DNA of 35,451 nucleotides from Sulfurospirillaceae bacterium (GCA_028705785.1 JAQWCT010000003.1:1-35451), one strand, 5' to 3'; numbered from the stretch's first letter, positions 7,548 to 14,619 are shown. Numbers and translations are program-made. The notes: generated from the letters alone by a model not told the origin.

Positions 7548-8549
7548 ATGTTTGAATTAACAAAAGGCGAAATGAAAATTTTGTTTGAATATGACAACAT
7601 AGAAGAATTAAGAGAAACCTTAGATGCTTTAGAAAAAAAACTTTTTCAAGTTGAAAATATTAATCCTTCACGATATTGTAGTTTTCAAGAATTAGAAACA
7701 CATTTTATAGCACATAAACGAAAGTTAGAAAAAGTTGGAGATAGTAGTTTTAGAATGTATTTAGCGACATTTAACAAGCTAAAAGACTTTTTTCAAGATA
7801 AAAGTATTTGCGAATTAAGATATCAAGATGTTGAGGATTTTCAACAATATCTAAAAAGTAAAAAAATAGGAAATACGACTATAAACAATCATTTAACATA
7901 TTTTAAAATGTTTATGGATTTAGCTGTTAAAAAAGAAATAATAGAAAAAAATATAGTTATTGGGTTTGATACATTAAAACAAGTTAAGCCAAAAAAAGAA
8001 AATTTCATCGATGAAGAAATTGGAGTTTTAATAAACTATAAATGGGATGATTATGTTTATAATCAAATTTTTAAAATTTTAGCCTTAACTGGAATGCGAA
8101 TTCATGAGGTTTTATCAATCTCACAAAATGATATAAAAACAGATGAAAAGGGAATAGTTTATATAGACTTACCAAAATCAAAAACTGAAAATGGTTATAG
8201 AAAAATACCTCTTCACAAAGATTTTCCAACTGTTATTTTTCCTCTTTTTATCAAACCTGAAAAACAAAATTTTATAGATTTCACTGATTCAATTGGTAGA
8301 AGAATAAATAGAAGAATTCATCAAGTGATTAAAGACAAAGGAAAAACTTGCCACACATTTAGGGGGACATTTATTCAAAAATTATCTAATTTATTTCCAG
8401 AAAAAATTAATATAGTTCAAGAAATAGTGGGGCATTCAAAAGGGTCTAAATCTTTAACTTTAGACACATACAGCAAAGAATTTTATTTAGAAACAAAAAA
8501 AGAAATGATTGATAAAGTAAGCTATAAAGATTTAATTTTTAAAAGATAA
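7548..8549 (+). CDS. int: Tyrosine recombinase/integrase (C-terminal fragment of a split gene)
   Basis: 333 residues from the first available ATG. Core-binding domain about 45-140; catalytic domain about 150-325 with the full set of residues: Arg184 (TGMRIHEV), Lys212, His269 and Arg272 (HTFR), His296 (VGHSKGS) and Tyr308 (DTYSK). GAGGAG lies nine bases before ATG 7548, so a shortened protein could be made, but it would lack the arm-binding region encoded upstream (7266-7547). Joined through the att core to the start at 11751 it would be 462 residues, a normal size for this family. Role: site-specific integration into and excision from the tRNA-Ser 3' end. Confidence 0.93.
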   Translation: MFELTKGEMKILFEYDNIEELRETLDALEKKLFQVENINPSRYCSFQELETHFIAHKRKLEKVGDSSFRMYLATFNKLKDFFQDKSICELRYQDVEDFQQYLKSKKIGNTTINNHLTYFKMFMDLAVKKEIIEKNIVIGFDTLKQVKPKKENFIDEEIGVLINYKWDDYVYNQIFKILALTGMRIHEVLSISQNDIKTDEKGIVYIDLPKSKTENGYRKIPLHKDFPTVIFPLFIKPEKQNFIDFTDSIGRRINRRIHQVIKDKGKTCHTFRGTFIQKLSNLFPEKINIVQEIVGHSKGSKSLTLDTYSKEFYLETKKEMIDKVSYKDLIFKR

Positions 8550-8722
8550 TAATTCAAGTTTTATCTTTAATTTTAAATCGCGAATATTAGCGGCAGAACA
8601 TGTTGTTTTATTGATTCTGAATTTAGATTCAATATTGTTCATGGTGAGTCTATAGCCAAGGAATTCAACATATTATTTATTACTATCAAATGTGAATAAC
8701 AGAAAACATTTTTAGCAGAAAA
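8534..8722 (+). repeat. Long inverted repeat, left arm
   Basis: Pairs with 10745-10931. The outer 41 bp (8534-8574) is a perfect match to the reverse complement of 10891-10931. The inner 47 bp (8676-8722) matches 10745-10791 with a single difference. The ~100 bp between is recognisably similar but diverged. The left arm includes the last 16 bases of the integrase gene. The two arms enclose the relaxase gene and its flanking hairpins. Confidence 0.9.
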
Positions 8723-8742
8723 CACCGTTTTAATACCTCCGA

Positions 8743-8766
8743 TTTTTTTGTGTTTACACAAAAAAA
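8743..8766. repeat. Perfect 24-bp palindrome before relaxase gene
   Basis: T7-GTGT-TT-ACAC-A7, perfectly symmetric. The T tract precedes the stem on the plus strand, so it is not a standard plus-strand terminator. It sits next to the longer hairpin at 8765-8839 upstream of the relaxase gene. Confidence 0.7.
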
Positions 8767-8839
8767 CACCATAGGAAACAAACAAAGTTTTAAAAGAACG
8801 CTAGTGATTTTAAAACTTCGTTTGTTCCTATTAGGTGTT
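8765..8839 (+). other. 75-nt hairpin upstream of relaxase, candidate oriT
   Basis: Arms AACACC-ATAGGAA... and ...TTCCTATTAGGTGTT fold into a stem of about 29 bp with small mismatches and a 12-nt loop (GAACGCTAGTGA, 8796-8807). A -10 box TATAAT follows at 8865-8870, then AGGAG before the relaxase ATG. Mob relaxases commonly act at a hairpin just upstream of their own gene, so this is the best oriT candidate. A single-strand replication origin is an alternative. No nic consensus was recognised. Confidence 0.5.
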
Positions 8840-8901
8840 ATTGTTATAAACGAAATTTGCTATCTATAATTAAATTACAAAAATTTAATTAGGAGAAAAA
8901 A

Positions 8902-10533
8902 ATGGCAAATTCAACATTCCTTTGTAAAGAAATAAACTTTACAAAAACTGGCAAAGCGGGCAAAAACGGTATAAACAAAAACAGCTATATTCAACTTTTA
9001 AAGAGTATTTTACACTCTTTAAGAATTGAAATGGAAGAAAAAAATATACATATTATTAATTCAAAAACACATGAAAATATAATTTATACGGATGAAAAAA
9101 TATATTTTGATAACAAAGAAATTATTGAATTGATAGAGAAAGAAATTGCTGAAAATATAAAAAAATATGAAAATATAGACGACAAAGAAAACAGATTAAA
9201 AATCTTAAAACAGTTTCAAGATGCTAAATCTGCGATAGCAAAAAAGACAGATATTAAAACATTAGATAAATTATTAGACGATAATTTAGACACTACAGAA
9301 TTATTGAAAAAATTGAATTTGGTAAATGATAAAAGAACAATAAAAACTTTAGAAAACTATATTACATTAAAAAAAGAAAGAGACGAAATTAAAACAGAAA
9401 CGAGGGCTTATCAAAATCAAACTTTAGTAAAAGAAATTATTTTTAAAATTCCAGAAGGACAAAGTTTAAATATAAAAAATGAAGACTGGATTACTCTACA
9501 AAATAATTTTTTAAAAAACTATTTTAAAGAATATAAGCTACATTTTTCAGCAATTCATTGTGATGAAGGAACAGAGAACAAATCACATCTTCATATGTTT
9601 TTAAGTGGTTTTAACCATATTAAAAATGATTTTGATATCAATGAAAAGATATTTAGCGATATGAATAAAAAGTATAGTTTGAATTTAGATTACAACAAAG
9701 TAGAAGACCACAAAATAGCTATGCGAAAGTTTCAAGAAGATTTTTATGATTTCTTTAATAAAGAATTAAAATTATTAAATTACAAAGACAAAATAGAACT
9801 AAAAACATACACAACAGAAGACGAAATCAAAAAAAGATTAAAAATTAAAAAAGAGGACAACTTAACGATTACACAAAAACACACTAAGCTAATTAATCAA
9901 AAAATTAGCGAAACATTGGAAAAAATGGAAGGTGAAAAACCAAAAATTCTAAAAAGTGAAGTTAAAGAAAATTCTACTTTTTTAAATAAAAAAACATATA
10001 AATTAGAACTTGAGACAGAAACAAAAGAAGAAATGAAAAAAGTTGTTGATAGTATTAAAAACTATTCAAAAATATCTAATTTTGTAAAAGATTTAGAAAA
10101 AGAAAAACAAGACGCTAATAATAAATATTATATATTAAAAAGTGATGCTACTAATAAAATAAATTACTTAACAAGCAAAGAAGACGAATTACTATTAAAA
10201 GTTAAAAAACTACAAAATGAATTAAGCGACACATTAAAATATAAAAATGAAATTGTAAAAATAGAAGAAAAAAACAAAATTCTAAAAGATGTATTAGAAA
10301 AAAACACACATATTAAAATTTCTGATACTGATATAGATAGCAATTTAGATAACACGATTACACAAAAAAGAAATATAAAAGATGAAGAAGATAAGAAATT
10401 TATAGCAGAAGAACTAAAAAGAATAAAGGACGAAAGAGAAAAACTAGCTAAACAAGAAGAAACACCACAAAGAGACATTAAAGACGAATTTGAAGAATTT
10501 AAAAGAAATAGAAAAATAGAAAAAAATAAGTGA
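8902..10533 (+). CDS. mob: MobV-like HUH relaxase / mobilization protein
   Basis: 543 residues. The family signature is AIHCDEGTENKSHLHMFLSG at about 217-236: His219, Asp221 and Glu222 followed by the HLH pair (His229, His231). This matches the HxDExxxHxH metal motif of Pre/Mob (MobV) plasmid relaxases, which nick and bind oriT. Residues from about 300 on are lysine/glutamate rich with coiled-coil character (about 390-465 and 490-543). Start ATG 8902 after AGGAG. Very AT-rich. There is an unusual insertion (residues about 60-170) before the HUH motif. Overall similarity beyond the motif is not obvious, so the family assignment is moderately sure. Confidence 0.75.
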   Translation: MANSTFLCKEINFTKTGKAGKNGINKNSYIQLLKSILHSLRIEMEEKNIHIINSKTHENIIYTDEKIYFDNKEIIELIEKEIAENIKKYENIDDKENRLKILKQFQDAKSAIAKKTDIKTLDKLLDDNLDTTELLKKLNLVNDKRTIKTLENYITLKKERDEIKTETRAYQNQTLVKEIIFKIPEGQSLNIKNEDWITLQNNFLKNYFKEYKLHFSAIHCDEGTENKSHLHMFLSGFNHIKNDFDINEKIFSDMNKKYSLNLDYNKVEDHKIAMRKFQEDFYDFFNKELKLLNYKDKIELKTYTTEDEIKKRLKIKKEDNLTITQKHTKLINQKISETLEKMEGEKPKILKSEVKENSTFLNKKTYKLELETETKEEMKKVVDSIKNYSKISNFVKDLEKEKQDANNKYYILKSDATNKINYLTSKEDELLLKVKKLQNELSDTLKYKNEIVKIEEKNKILKDVLEKNTHIKISDTDIDSNLDNTITQKRNIKDEEDKKFIAEELKRIKDEREKLAKQEETPQRDIKDEFEEFKRNRKIEKNK

Positions 10534-10546
10534 TAGAGGATGGATG

Positions 10547-10588
10547 GATAGATTATTAAATTATGAATAATTTAAAATCTATCTTTTT
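10547..10588 (+). terminator. Probable terminator after relaxase gene
   Basis: Stem GATAGATTATTAAATTAT / ATAATTTAAAATCTATC (one-base bulge) starting 13 bases after the stop codon, followed by five T at 10584-10588. The stem is AT-rich, so efficiency is uncertain. Confidence 0.6.
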
Positions 10589-10744
10589 AGGATATGGTAA
10601 GTTAATAAAAACTATCTAAAACTATCAAAAAACACTAAAAAACCATAGCAGGTTATATCTGCTAATAGTTTTCTATTGTTTTATCTTTTTTAGTGTGTTT
10701 TTGTGGTTTTAAAGTATGATTTGAATTCTGATGCTATAAATTTC

Positions 10745-10931
10745 TTTTCTGCTAAAAATGTTTTCTGTTATTCACATGTGATAGTAATAAACACTATTGA
10801 ATACTGATGCTACAGCAGACTTACATGATAATAAACATAAATCTAAATCTAAATAAACAACTTCTTTTGCTGCTAAATGGTTTTATTTCCAAAATTAAAG
10901 ATAAAACTTGAATTATTATCTTTTAAAAATT
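10745..10931 (-). repeat. Long inverted repeat, right arm
   Basis: Reverse-complement partner of 8534-8722: a 47-bp block (10745-10791, one mismatch) and a 41-bp perfect block (10891-10931). It contains an inverted copy of the last few integrase codons, so the repeat arose by duplication of sequence from the integrase end. Confidence 0.9.
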
Positions 10932-10933
10932 GA

Positions 10934-11087
10934 TGGAAAACGATACCTTCTGAATTATGCATACTGAATTAGATAACAAGTAATATCAACTATTTAGTAT
11001 TAGCTACTTTCACATGTAGATTAATATGAGTCTTAATATAACTGCGTCTATCGACTTGTTATATTAAGAAGATACTATCGTTTTCCA
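10934..11087 (+). other. 154-nt multi-stem structure before HTH gene
   Basis: TGGAAAACGATA (10934-10945) pairs perfectly with TATCGTTTTCCA (11076-11087). Further in, CTTCT pairs with AGAAG and ATAACAAGT (10973-10981) pairs with ACTTGTTAT (11054-11062). A smaller GCTAC/GTAG stem lies in the centre. The structure ends 14 bases before TATAAT at 11101. It could be a replication or transfer origin, an operator region, or an RNA. The nested pairing is clear; the role is not. Confidence 0.55.
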
Positions 11088-11138
11088 CTTTTTTATGATC
11101 TATAATTAAAAAATCAAAACTAAAAAGGAAAAACAGAA

Positions 11139-11699
11139 ATGAAAAAAACAGAAGTTTATAGTGTTATAAACAATTATATATTCGATTATTTGACTACTTT
11201 TAGTAGGAAAAACTTATATTTAATAGTAAATAGTGGAAAAGTAGTAATTGAGAGTGAAGGATTTAATTTTTGTAGAAAATTAAAAGAAGAAAATAGATTA
11301 AAAGATTTTAATTCAAAAGATTTAAAAAATATTATTGAAAAAATTTATCTTTATATTATTCAAAATCAAAAAGAACTATTTGAAAAATATGGAAATGGTG
11401 GAAGGTATAAAAACAAAGTTTTAAATTGTAAAACACTAAAACAAAAACAAAAAATCAGCGGTGAAACAACAGCTAAAATCAATAGTCAAAAGAAACAAAA
11501 TTTAGTAGTTAAAACAATAGAAAACTTATTAAAAACACAGCAAAAAATAACTATCAAAGCTATTTGTAGTGTTTCAAAATTAGATAATAAAACTGTTATT
11601 AAATACTATCAAAATTTAAAAAATGAAATAAAATTACATAATTCAAAAATCAAAATTTTCAATAAAGAAATTGATAAGTTTTTAAAAGAACTTTTTTAA
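11139..11699 (+). CDS. Hypothetical HTH protein of the element
   Basis: 186 residues, no family I recognise. The N-terminal ~80 residues look like a small globular domain. A basic linker rich in Lys, Gln and Asn follows (about 88-125). The C-terminal part (about 125-170) reads as a helix-turn-helix: KTIENLLKTQQKITIKAICSVSKLDNKTVIKYYQNLK. Start ATG 11139 with AAAAAGGA upstream and TATAAT at 11101-11106. Candidate roles are directionality factor, regulator of the integrase, or replication protein. In the circle it would lie directly upstream of the joined integrase gene. Confidence 0.75.
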   Translation: MKKTEVYSVINNYIFDYLTTFSRKNLYLIVNSGKVVIESEGFNFCRKLKEENRLKDFNSKDLKNIIEKIYLYIIQNQKELFEKYGNGGRYKNKVLNCKTLKQKQKISGETTAKINSQKKQNLVVKTIENLLKTQQKITIKAICSVSKLDNKTVIKYYQNLKNEIKLHNSKIKIFNKEIDKFLKELF

Positions 11700-11712
11700 T
11701 AGTTGCGTTATA

Positions 11713-11729
11713 CTGCTATGACGACTTTT
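11713..11729 (+). repeat. 17-bp direct repeat, right copy
   Basis: CTGCTATGACGACTTTT, identical to 7343-7359. It overlaps the possible -10 box TATACT (11709-11714) and lies 21 bases before the ATG at 11751, so a protein bound here could also control that gene. Confidence 0.6.
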
Positions 11730-11750
11730 TAATGGGGAACAGGTGAAAAA

Positions 11751-11897
11751 ATGACGATTTCAATGAACGAAATACAATTTAAAAAGATACTAAACACCGC
11801 CGTAGCCGATGTTTTGAAAGGTTTAGGGTTTAATGAAAAAGGGAAATTGGTAAATTCCCCCTCTGCCCGCCATTACATTTTTAACCCCGTATTTTAG
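11751..11897 (+). CDS. Putative detached N-terminus of the integrase (48-codon ORF through attR)
   Basis: The ORF begins MTISMNEIQFKKILNTAVAD, has AGGTGA six bases before ATG 11751, and has a possible -10 TATACT at 11709-11714. Codons 1-35 belong to the element; codons 36-41 are the att core (Ser-Pro-Ser-Ala-Arg-His); the last seven codons come from host flank, ending at TAG 11895-11897. The att core is read in exactly the frame used by the start-less integrase segment at 7266. Joining the two gives a 462-residue integrase. As it stands it would be a 48-residue remnant peptide. I do not recognise the 35 residues on their own. Confidence 0.65.
   Translation: MTISMNEIQFKKILNTAVADVLKGLGFNEKGKLVNSPSARHYIFNPVF
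11856..11873 (+). repeat. attR core
   Basis: Exact second copy of the 18-bp tRNA-Ser 3' end sequence (7266-7283). It marks the right boundary of the element. AT-rich element sequence lies to its left and host sequence to its right. Confidence 0.92.
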
Positions 11898-12022
11898 GCA
11901 TTTGCGAAGCACCTATTTCTCACTGTGACCAAATCGTGCCCAAAACTATGCTACAAGATTTAAAAATACGGCTTTTCATCTGTATCTCTCTTTACATGTA
12001 AGGATGAAATTAAATTTTCCTA

Positions 12023-12283
12023 TTAATAAATATCTCCTCTATTGTCACCATCTAGCATTAATATAACCAATTCATTATCAATAATATCGTAGACAAATCT
12101 ATAATTATTGATTCTTAGCCTATAAAAGGGGGAGTTAGATAATTTTTTAATGTCCAATAATGAATTTGGGAAAGGATTGTTTTTTAAAATTTTGAGTTTA
12201 GAATCTATATTTTCTTTATCTTTTGGGTTTCTTTTTTCAATAAACTTGATAACATTTTTTTTGAAAATAAGTTTATAAGTCAT
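12023..12283 (-). CDS. RelE/ParE-family toxin
   Basis: 86 residues with the RelE-like core: YKLIFKKNVIKFIEKRNP..., the loop SPFYRLRINNYRFVYDI, and a C-terminal strand ELVILMLDGDNRGDIY. Toxins of this family cleave ribosome-bound mRNA or, in the ParE branch, inhibit gyrase; the branch cannot be decided by eye. Its ATG overlaps the antitoxin stop by one base (TAATG), the typical coupling. It lies 150 bp outside attR, so it is not inside the 4.6-kb element as bounded here. Confidence 0.85.
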   Translation of the reverse strand: MTYKLIFKKNVIKFIEKRNPKDKENIDSKLKILKNNPFPNSLLDIKKLSNSPFYRLRINNYRFVYDIIDNELVILMLDGDNRGDIY

Positions 12284-12510
12284 TATAGAACATACTCTTC
12301 AAAGTCATCTCTTTTCCCATTTTTAAAATCATTTGATACTGTTTTCAATTCTGACAAAGTCTCATTTGACACATAGTCAAAGTCTTTAGTTGAAAGTTTT
12401 GCTGTATCAATTTCATTAACAATATCAATTTCATTTTTTGAAAAATGGCTGAGTAACCATTGAAATTTATCAAAAGCTGATTCATTAATTTTAAGGGTAA
12501 TTGTTTCCAT
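12283..12510 (-). CDS. Antitoxin partner of RelE/ParE-type toxin
   Basis: 75 residues from ATG 12510 (METITLKINESAFDKFQWLL...). An in-frame ATG six bases earlier (12516) abuts the AAAGGA ribosome binding site and is less likely. The N-terminal ribbon-like strand (TITLKI) suggests DNA binding. The acidic C-terminus (KNGKRDDFEEYVL) should wrap the toxin. It is upstream of and coupled to the toxin gene, the standard type II order. The complex probably represses its own promoter in 12517-12600. Confidence 0.8.
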   Translation of the reverse strand: METITLKINESAFDKFQWLLSHFSKNEIDIVNEIDTAKLSTKDFDYVSNETLSELKTVSNDFKNGKRDDFEEYVL

Positions 12511-12762
12511 TGGCATCCTTTAAAAAATAAAATATTGCATAGATTATTCATGATTTTAGAATTCTATTTTGTAAAGATTATAGCAAAAATTGAGTCGATA
12601 TCTTATTGTCATTTTTATATTTTTAAAGGATACAACAATGCTTCAAGTTTTTGATTTTATAAAAGTATGGTAAAAAAATGAAAATTCAAATGCTCGCCAT
12701 ACATCAATACTCGCATCATATAGAAGCTGCTTGCTTTGTGATTGATACCGTATATTTACTTG

Positions 12763-14619
12763 CTAACCTACAACACAATTCCTACCATTGTGCTTTGCTT
12801 GATAGAGAGCTTTATCTGCGCGTTCAAATAACACTTTAACGGTATCATTTTCCTTAAATTCAGCAATACCAAGGCTTATTGTCATACTTTTAATCTCTGT
12901 AAATGTATATTTTTCCACAGCGATTCTTAATTTTTCAGCCAACAATATCGCTGAGTCACGATTTGTTTCTGGACAAATAATCAAAAATTCTTCACCACCA
13001 TAGCGACCCACAATATCACCTTTTCGTAAATTACCTACTAATATTTTTGCCAAAGTTTGCAAAGTGATATCCCCTACGAGGTGCCCATAAGTATCGTTTA
13101 TATGCTTAAAATGGTCAATGTCAAGCATGATAAATGATAAAGGCTGATGATATCGATTTGCTCTTTGCGATTCAAGGTCCATATACTCATCAAGCTTTCT
13201 TCGATTGTATATTCCTGTAAGTTTATCAATTTCTGAAAGTCTTTCGACTTCTTTTTTGGCGGTGATATCATTACCTACTGCCATATAAGAAATAATCTCA
13301 CCATTTTCATCTTTTATGGGGATGATATTTTGCTCTATATAATAAGTGTTGCCATCTTTGCCTATATTTTTCAACTCGCCTTGCCAGTTATTTCCTGATT
13401 CTATAGTATTCCAAAGTTCAGAATAGACTTCATTTGGGGTATCTGGATGGCGAATAACATTGATTTTCTGACCTATTAATTCCTCTTTAGTATATCCATA
13501 TTTTTTTGTAAAAGCACTACTTACTGAGGTGATTATGCTATTTGTTTTTGTTGTGACTGTGAGTACATAAGTATCTATAATATCAGAGAAGCGTTTTAAA
13601 TCTTTATTTACTGAGATAAGGGATTGTTGAAGTTTTGAAGGTGCTATGGAAGCCAATATGGCAAGAGGAATACTAATGATTATACTCAAGAAAATAATAA
13701 TTAAACTGGTTTTGATATTGGACGCCAATAATGTACTTTTGTAGGTATTTTTTGGTTTTAAAATCAATATCGCCTTATCTTCATTATCCAAGATATCATT
13801 TAATGGAAAGCTATAAAAGGCTTCTCCTTTATTTTCTCCTGCTAATATTTTTTGGGCTTCTGCTGGAAACTCATCGTATAATCTAATATTGGAATTAGTA
13901 TAGCGCGACCATGAATACTGATCGTTGGGGTGTAGGATAAAATAACCATCTTTATCAATGATAAAATGATCAAAACTGGTTGATTTTTTCAAACCATTAA
14001 TCATTTCGGCGGCAAGTAGATTAACAATCACCATTCCAACAAATTTATTTTCTTTAAAAATAGGTTGAGCCACCCTAAAAGTAGGTTTATAGGGAACTTC
14101 TATCTTGCCGTTTTCAATATTAAGATCAACGCGCGAATGCCAAATTTTTTGCTCATTCATATGACTTACAATTTGAAAATAATCGCGTTGGCTTTTACCC
14201 TGTAAATTTGATTCTGCTACGATAAAAGGTTTATCATATTTGCTATTTCTATCAACTCGAATCTTCTCATTTCCCTCAGCATCAATAAAGCGAGCTTGCA
14301 TAATAAAGTTATTTGACATAGCAATTGCATAAAAAACACTGGTTAAACTCTCTTTTTTTTCACTTATAGGATTTTTTAAATAGCCATCTAAAGAAGGGTT
14401 GCTGACCAATGCTTTGACAATTTCATCAAATCTTTCTACATCTGGCTTTAGATAATCAAATTTTTTAATCAACCCCACTTCTTGGGAAGCTTTTTCTATA
14501 TTTTTCTGGATATCAATAAGATTCATATTGAAGCCAACAAAAGAACCAAATAATGCCACAAAAATACCAAAAACTATAAAGTAAGTAAAAAATATCAATT
14601 TAAAATTTTTATTTATCAT
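12763..14619 (-). CDS. Membrane diguanylate cyclase (Cache-PAS-GGDEF)
   Basis: 618 residues. Transmembrane helix about 7-30; periplasmic double-Cache sensor about 35-300 (FIMQARFIDAEGNEKIRVDR, GMVIVNLLAAEMINGL, DKDGYFILHPN); second helix about 305-330; PAS domain about 345-460 (YGYTKEELIGQ, WQGELKNIGKDGNTYYIEQ); GGDEF domain from about 463 (IDKLTGIYNRRKLDEYM). The catalytic loop GGEEF is at 541-545. An inhibitory RxxD site (RKGD, 532-535) sits five residues before it, so the enzyme should make c-di-GMP with product feedback. Start ATG 14619. It is divergent from the motility protein gene. Confidence 0.93.
   Translation of the reverse strand: MINKNFKLIFFTYFIVFGIFVALFGSFVGFNMNLIDIQKNIEKASQEVGLIKKFDYLKPDVERFDEIVKALVSNPSLDGYLKNPISEKKESLTSVFYAIAMSNNFIMQARFIDAEGNEKIRVDRNSKYDKPFIVAESNLQGKSQRDYFQIVSHMNEQKIWHSRVDLNIENGKIEVPYKPTFRVAQPIFKENKFVGMVIVNLLAAEMINGLKKSTSFDHFIIDKDGYFILHPNDQYSWSRYTNSNIRLYDEFPAEAQKILAGENKGEAFYSFPLNDILDNEDKAILILKPKNTYKSTLLASNIKTSLIIIFLSIIISIPLAILASIAPSKLQQSLISVNKDLKRFSDIIDTYVLTVTTKTNSIITSVSSAFTKKYGYTKEELIGQKINVIRHPDTPNEVYSELWNTIESGNNWQGELKNIGKDGNTYYIEQNIIPIKDENGEIISYMAVGNDITAKKEVERLSEIDKLTGIYNRRKLDEYMDLESQRANRYHQPLSFIMLDIDHFKHINDTYGHLVGDITLQTLAKILVGNLRKGDIVGRYGGEEFLIICPETNRDSAILLAEKLRIAVEKYTFTEIKSMTISLGIAEFKENDTVKVLFERADKALYQAKHNGRNCVVG

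Larger units (their letters stand above)
10534..11138 (+). other. 605-base non-coding region of the element
   Basis: No convincing gene. It holds, in order, the terminator hairpin (10547-10588); a region of nested inverted repeats including AACACTAAAAAA (10632-10643) against TTTTTTAGTG near 10684 and AGCAG/CTGCT; the right arm of the long inverted repeat (10745-10931); the large folded segment at 10934-11087; and TATAAT at 11101-11106 before the 186-residue gene. CAAAAAACACTA-type sequence at 10626-10653 is a diverged copy of 7371-7398 in the start-less integrase segment. Confidence 0.7.
7266..11873 (+). mobile_element. 4.6-kb integrative mobilizable element in tRNA-Ser(GGA)
   Basis: It is bounded by an exact 18-bp direct repeat: in the tRNA 3' end (7266-7283) and at 11856-11873. 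It carries a tyrosine integrase, an MobV-like HUH relaxase, a 186-residue HTH protein and large DNA repeats; no capsid, type IV secretion or cargo genes are visible. All genes point the same way and are far more AT-rich than the host flanks. The simplest reading is an element that moves with help from a conjugative partner. Outside the core the right flank resembles the left (AACCCC and AGGCA recur), which may reflect an earlier related insertion. Confidence 0.88.

Noticed and set aside
12023-12516. Toxin-antitoxin pair as cargo of the 4.6-kb element
   Set aside because: It lies outside the exact attR repeat, and no third att copy was found beyond it. It could belong to an older insertion.
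12678-12839. 53-codon plus-strand ORF (MKIQMLAIHQYSHHIEAACF...) between the antitoxin and the diguanylate cyclase
   Set aside because: No ribosome binding site is visible, the second half runs antisense through the cyclase 3' end, and the sequence matches nothing I recognise. It could be a gene remnant.
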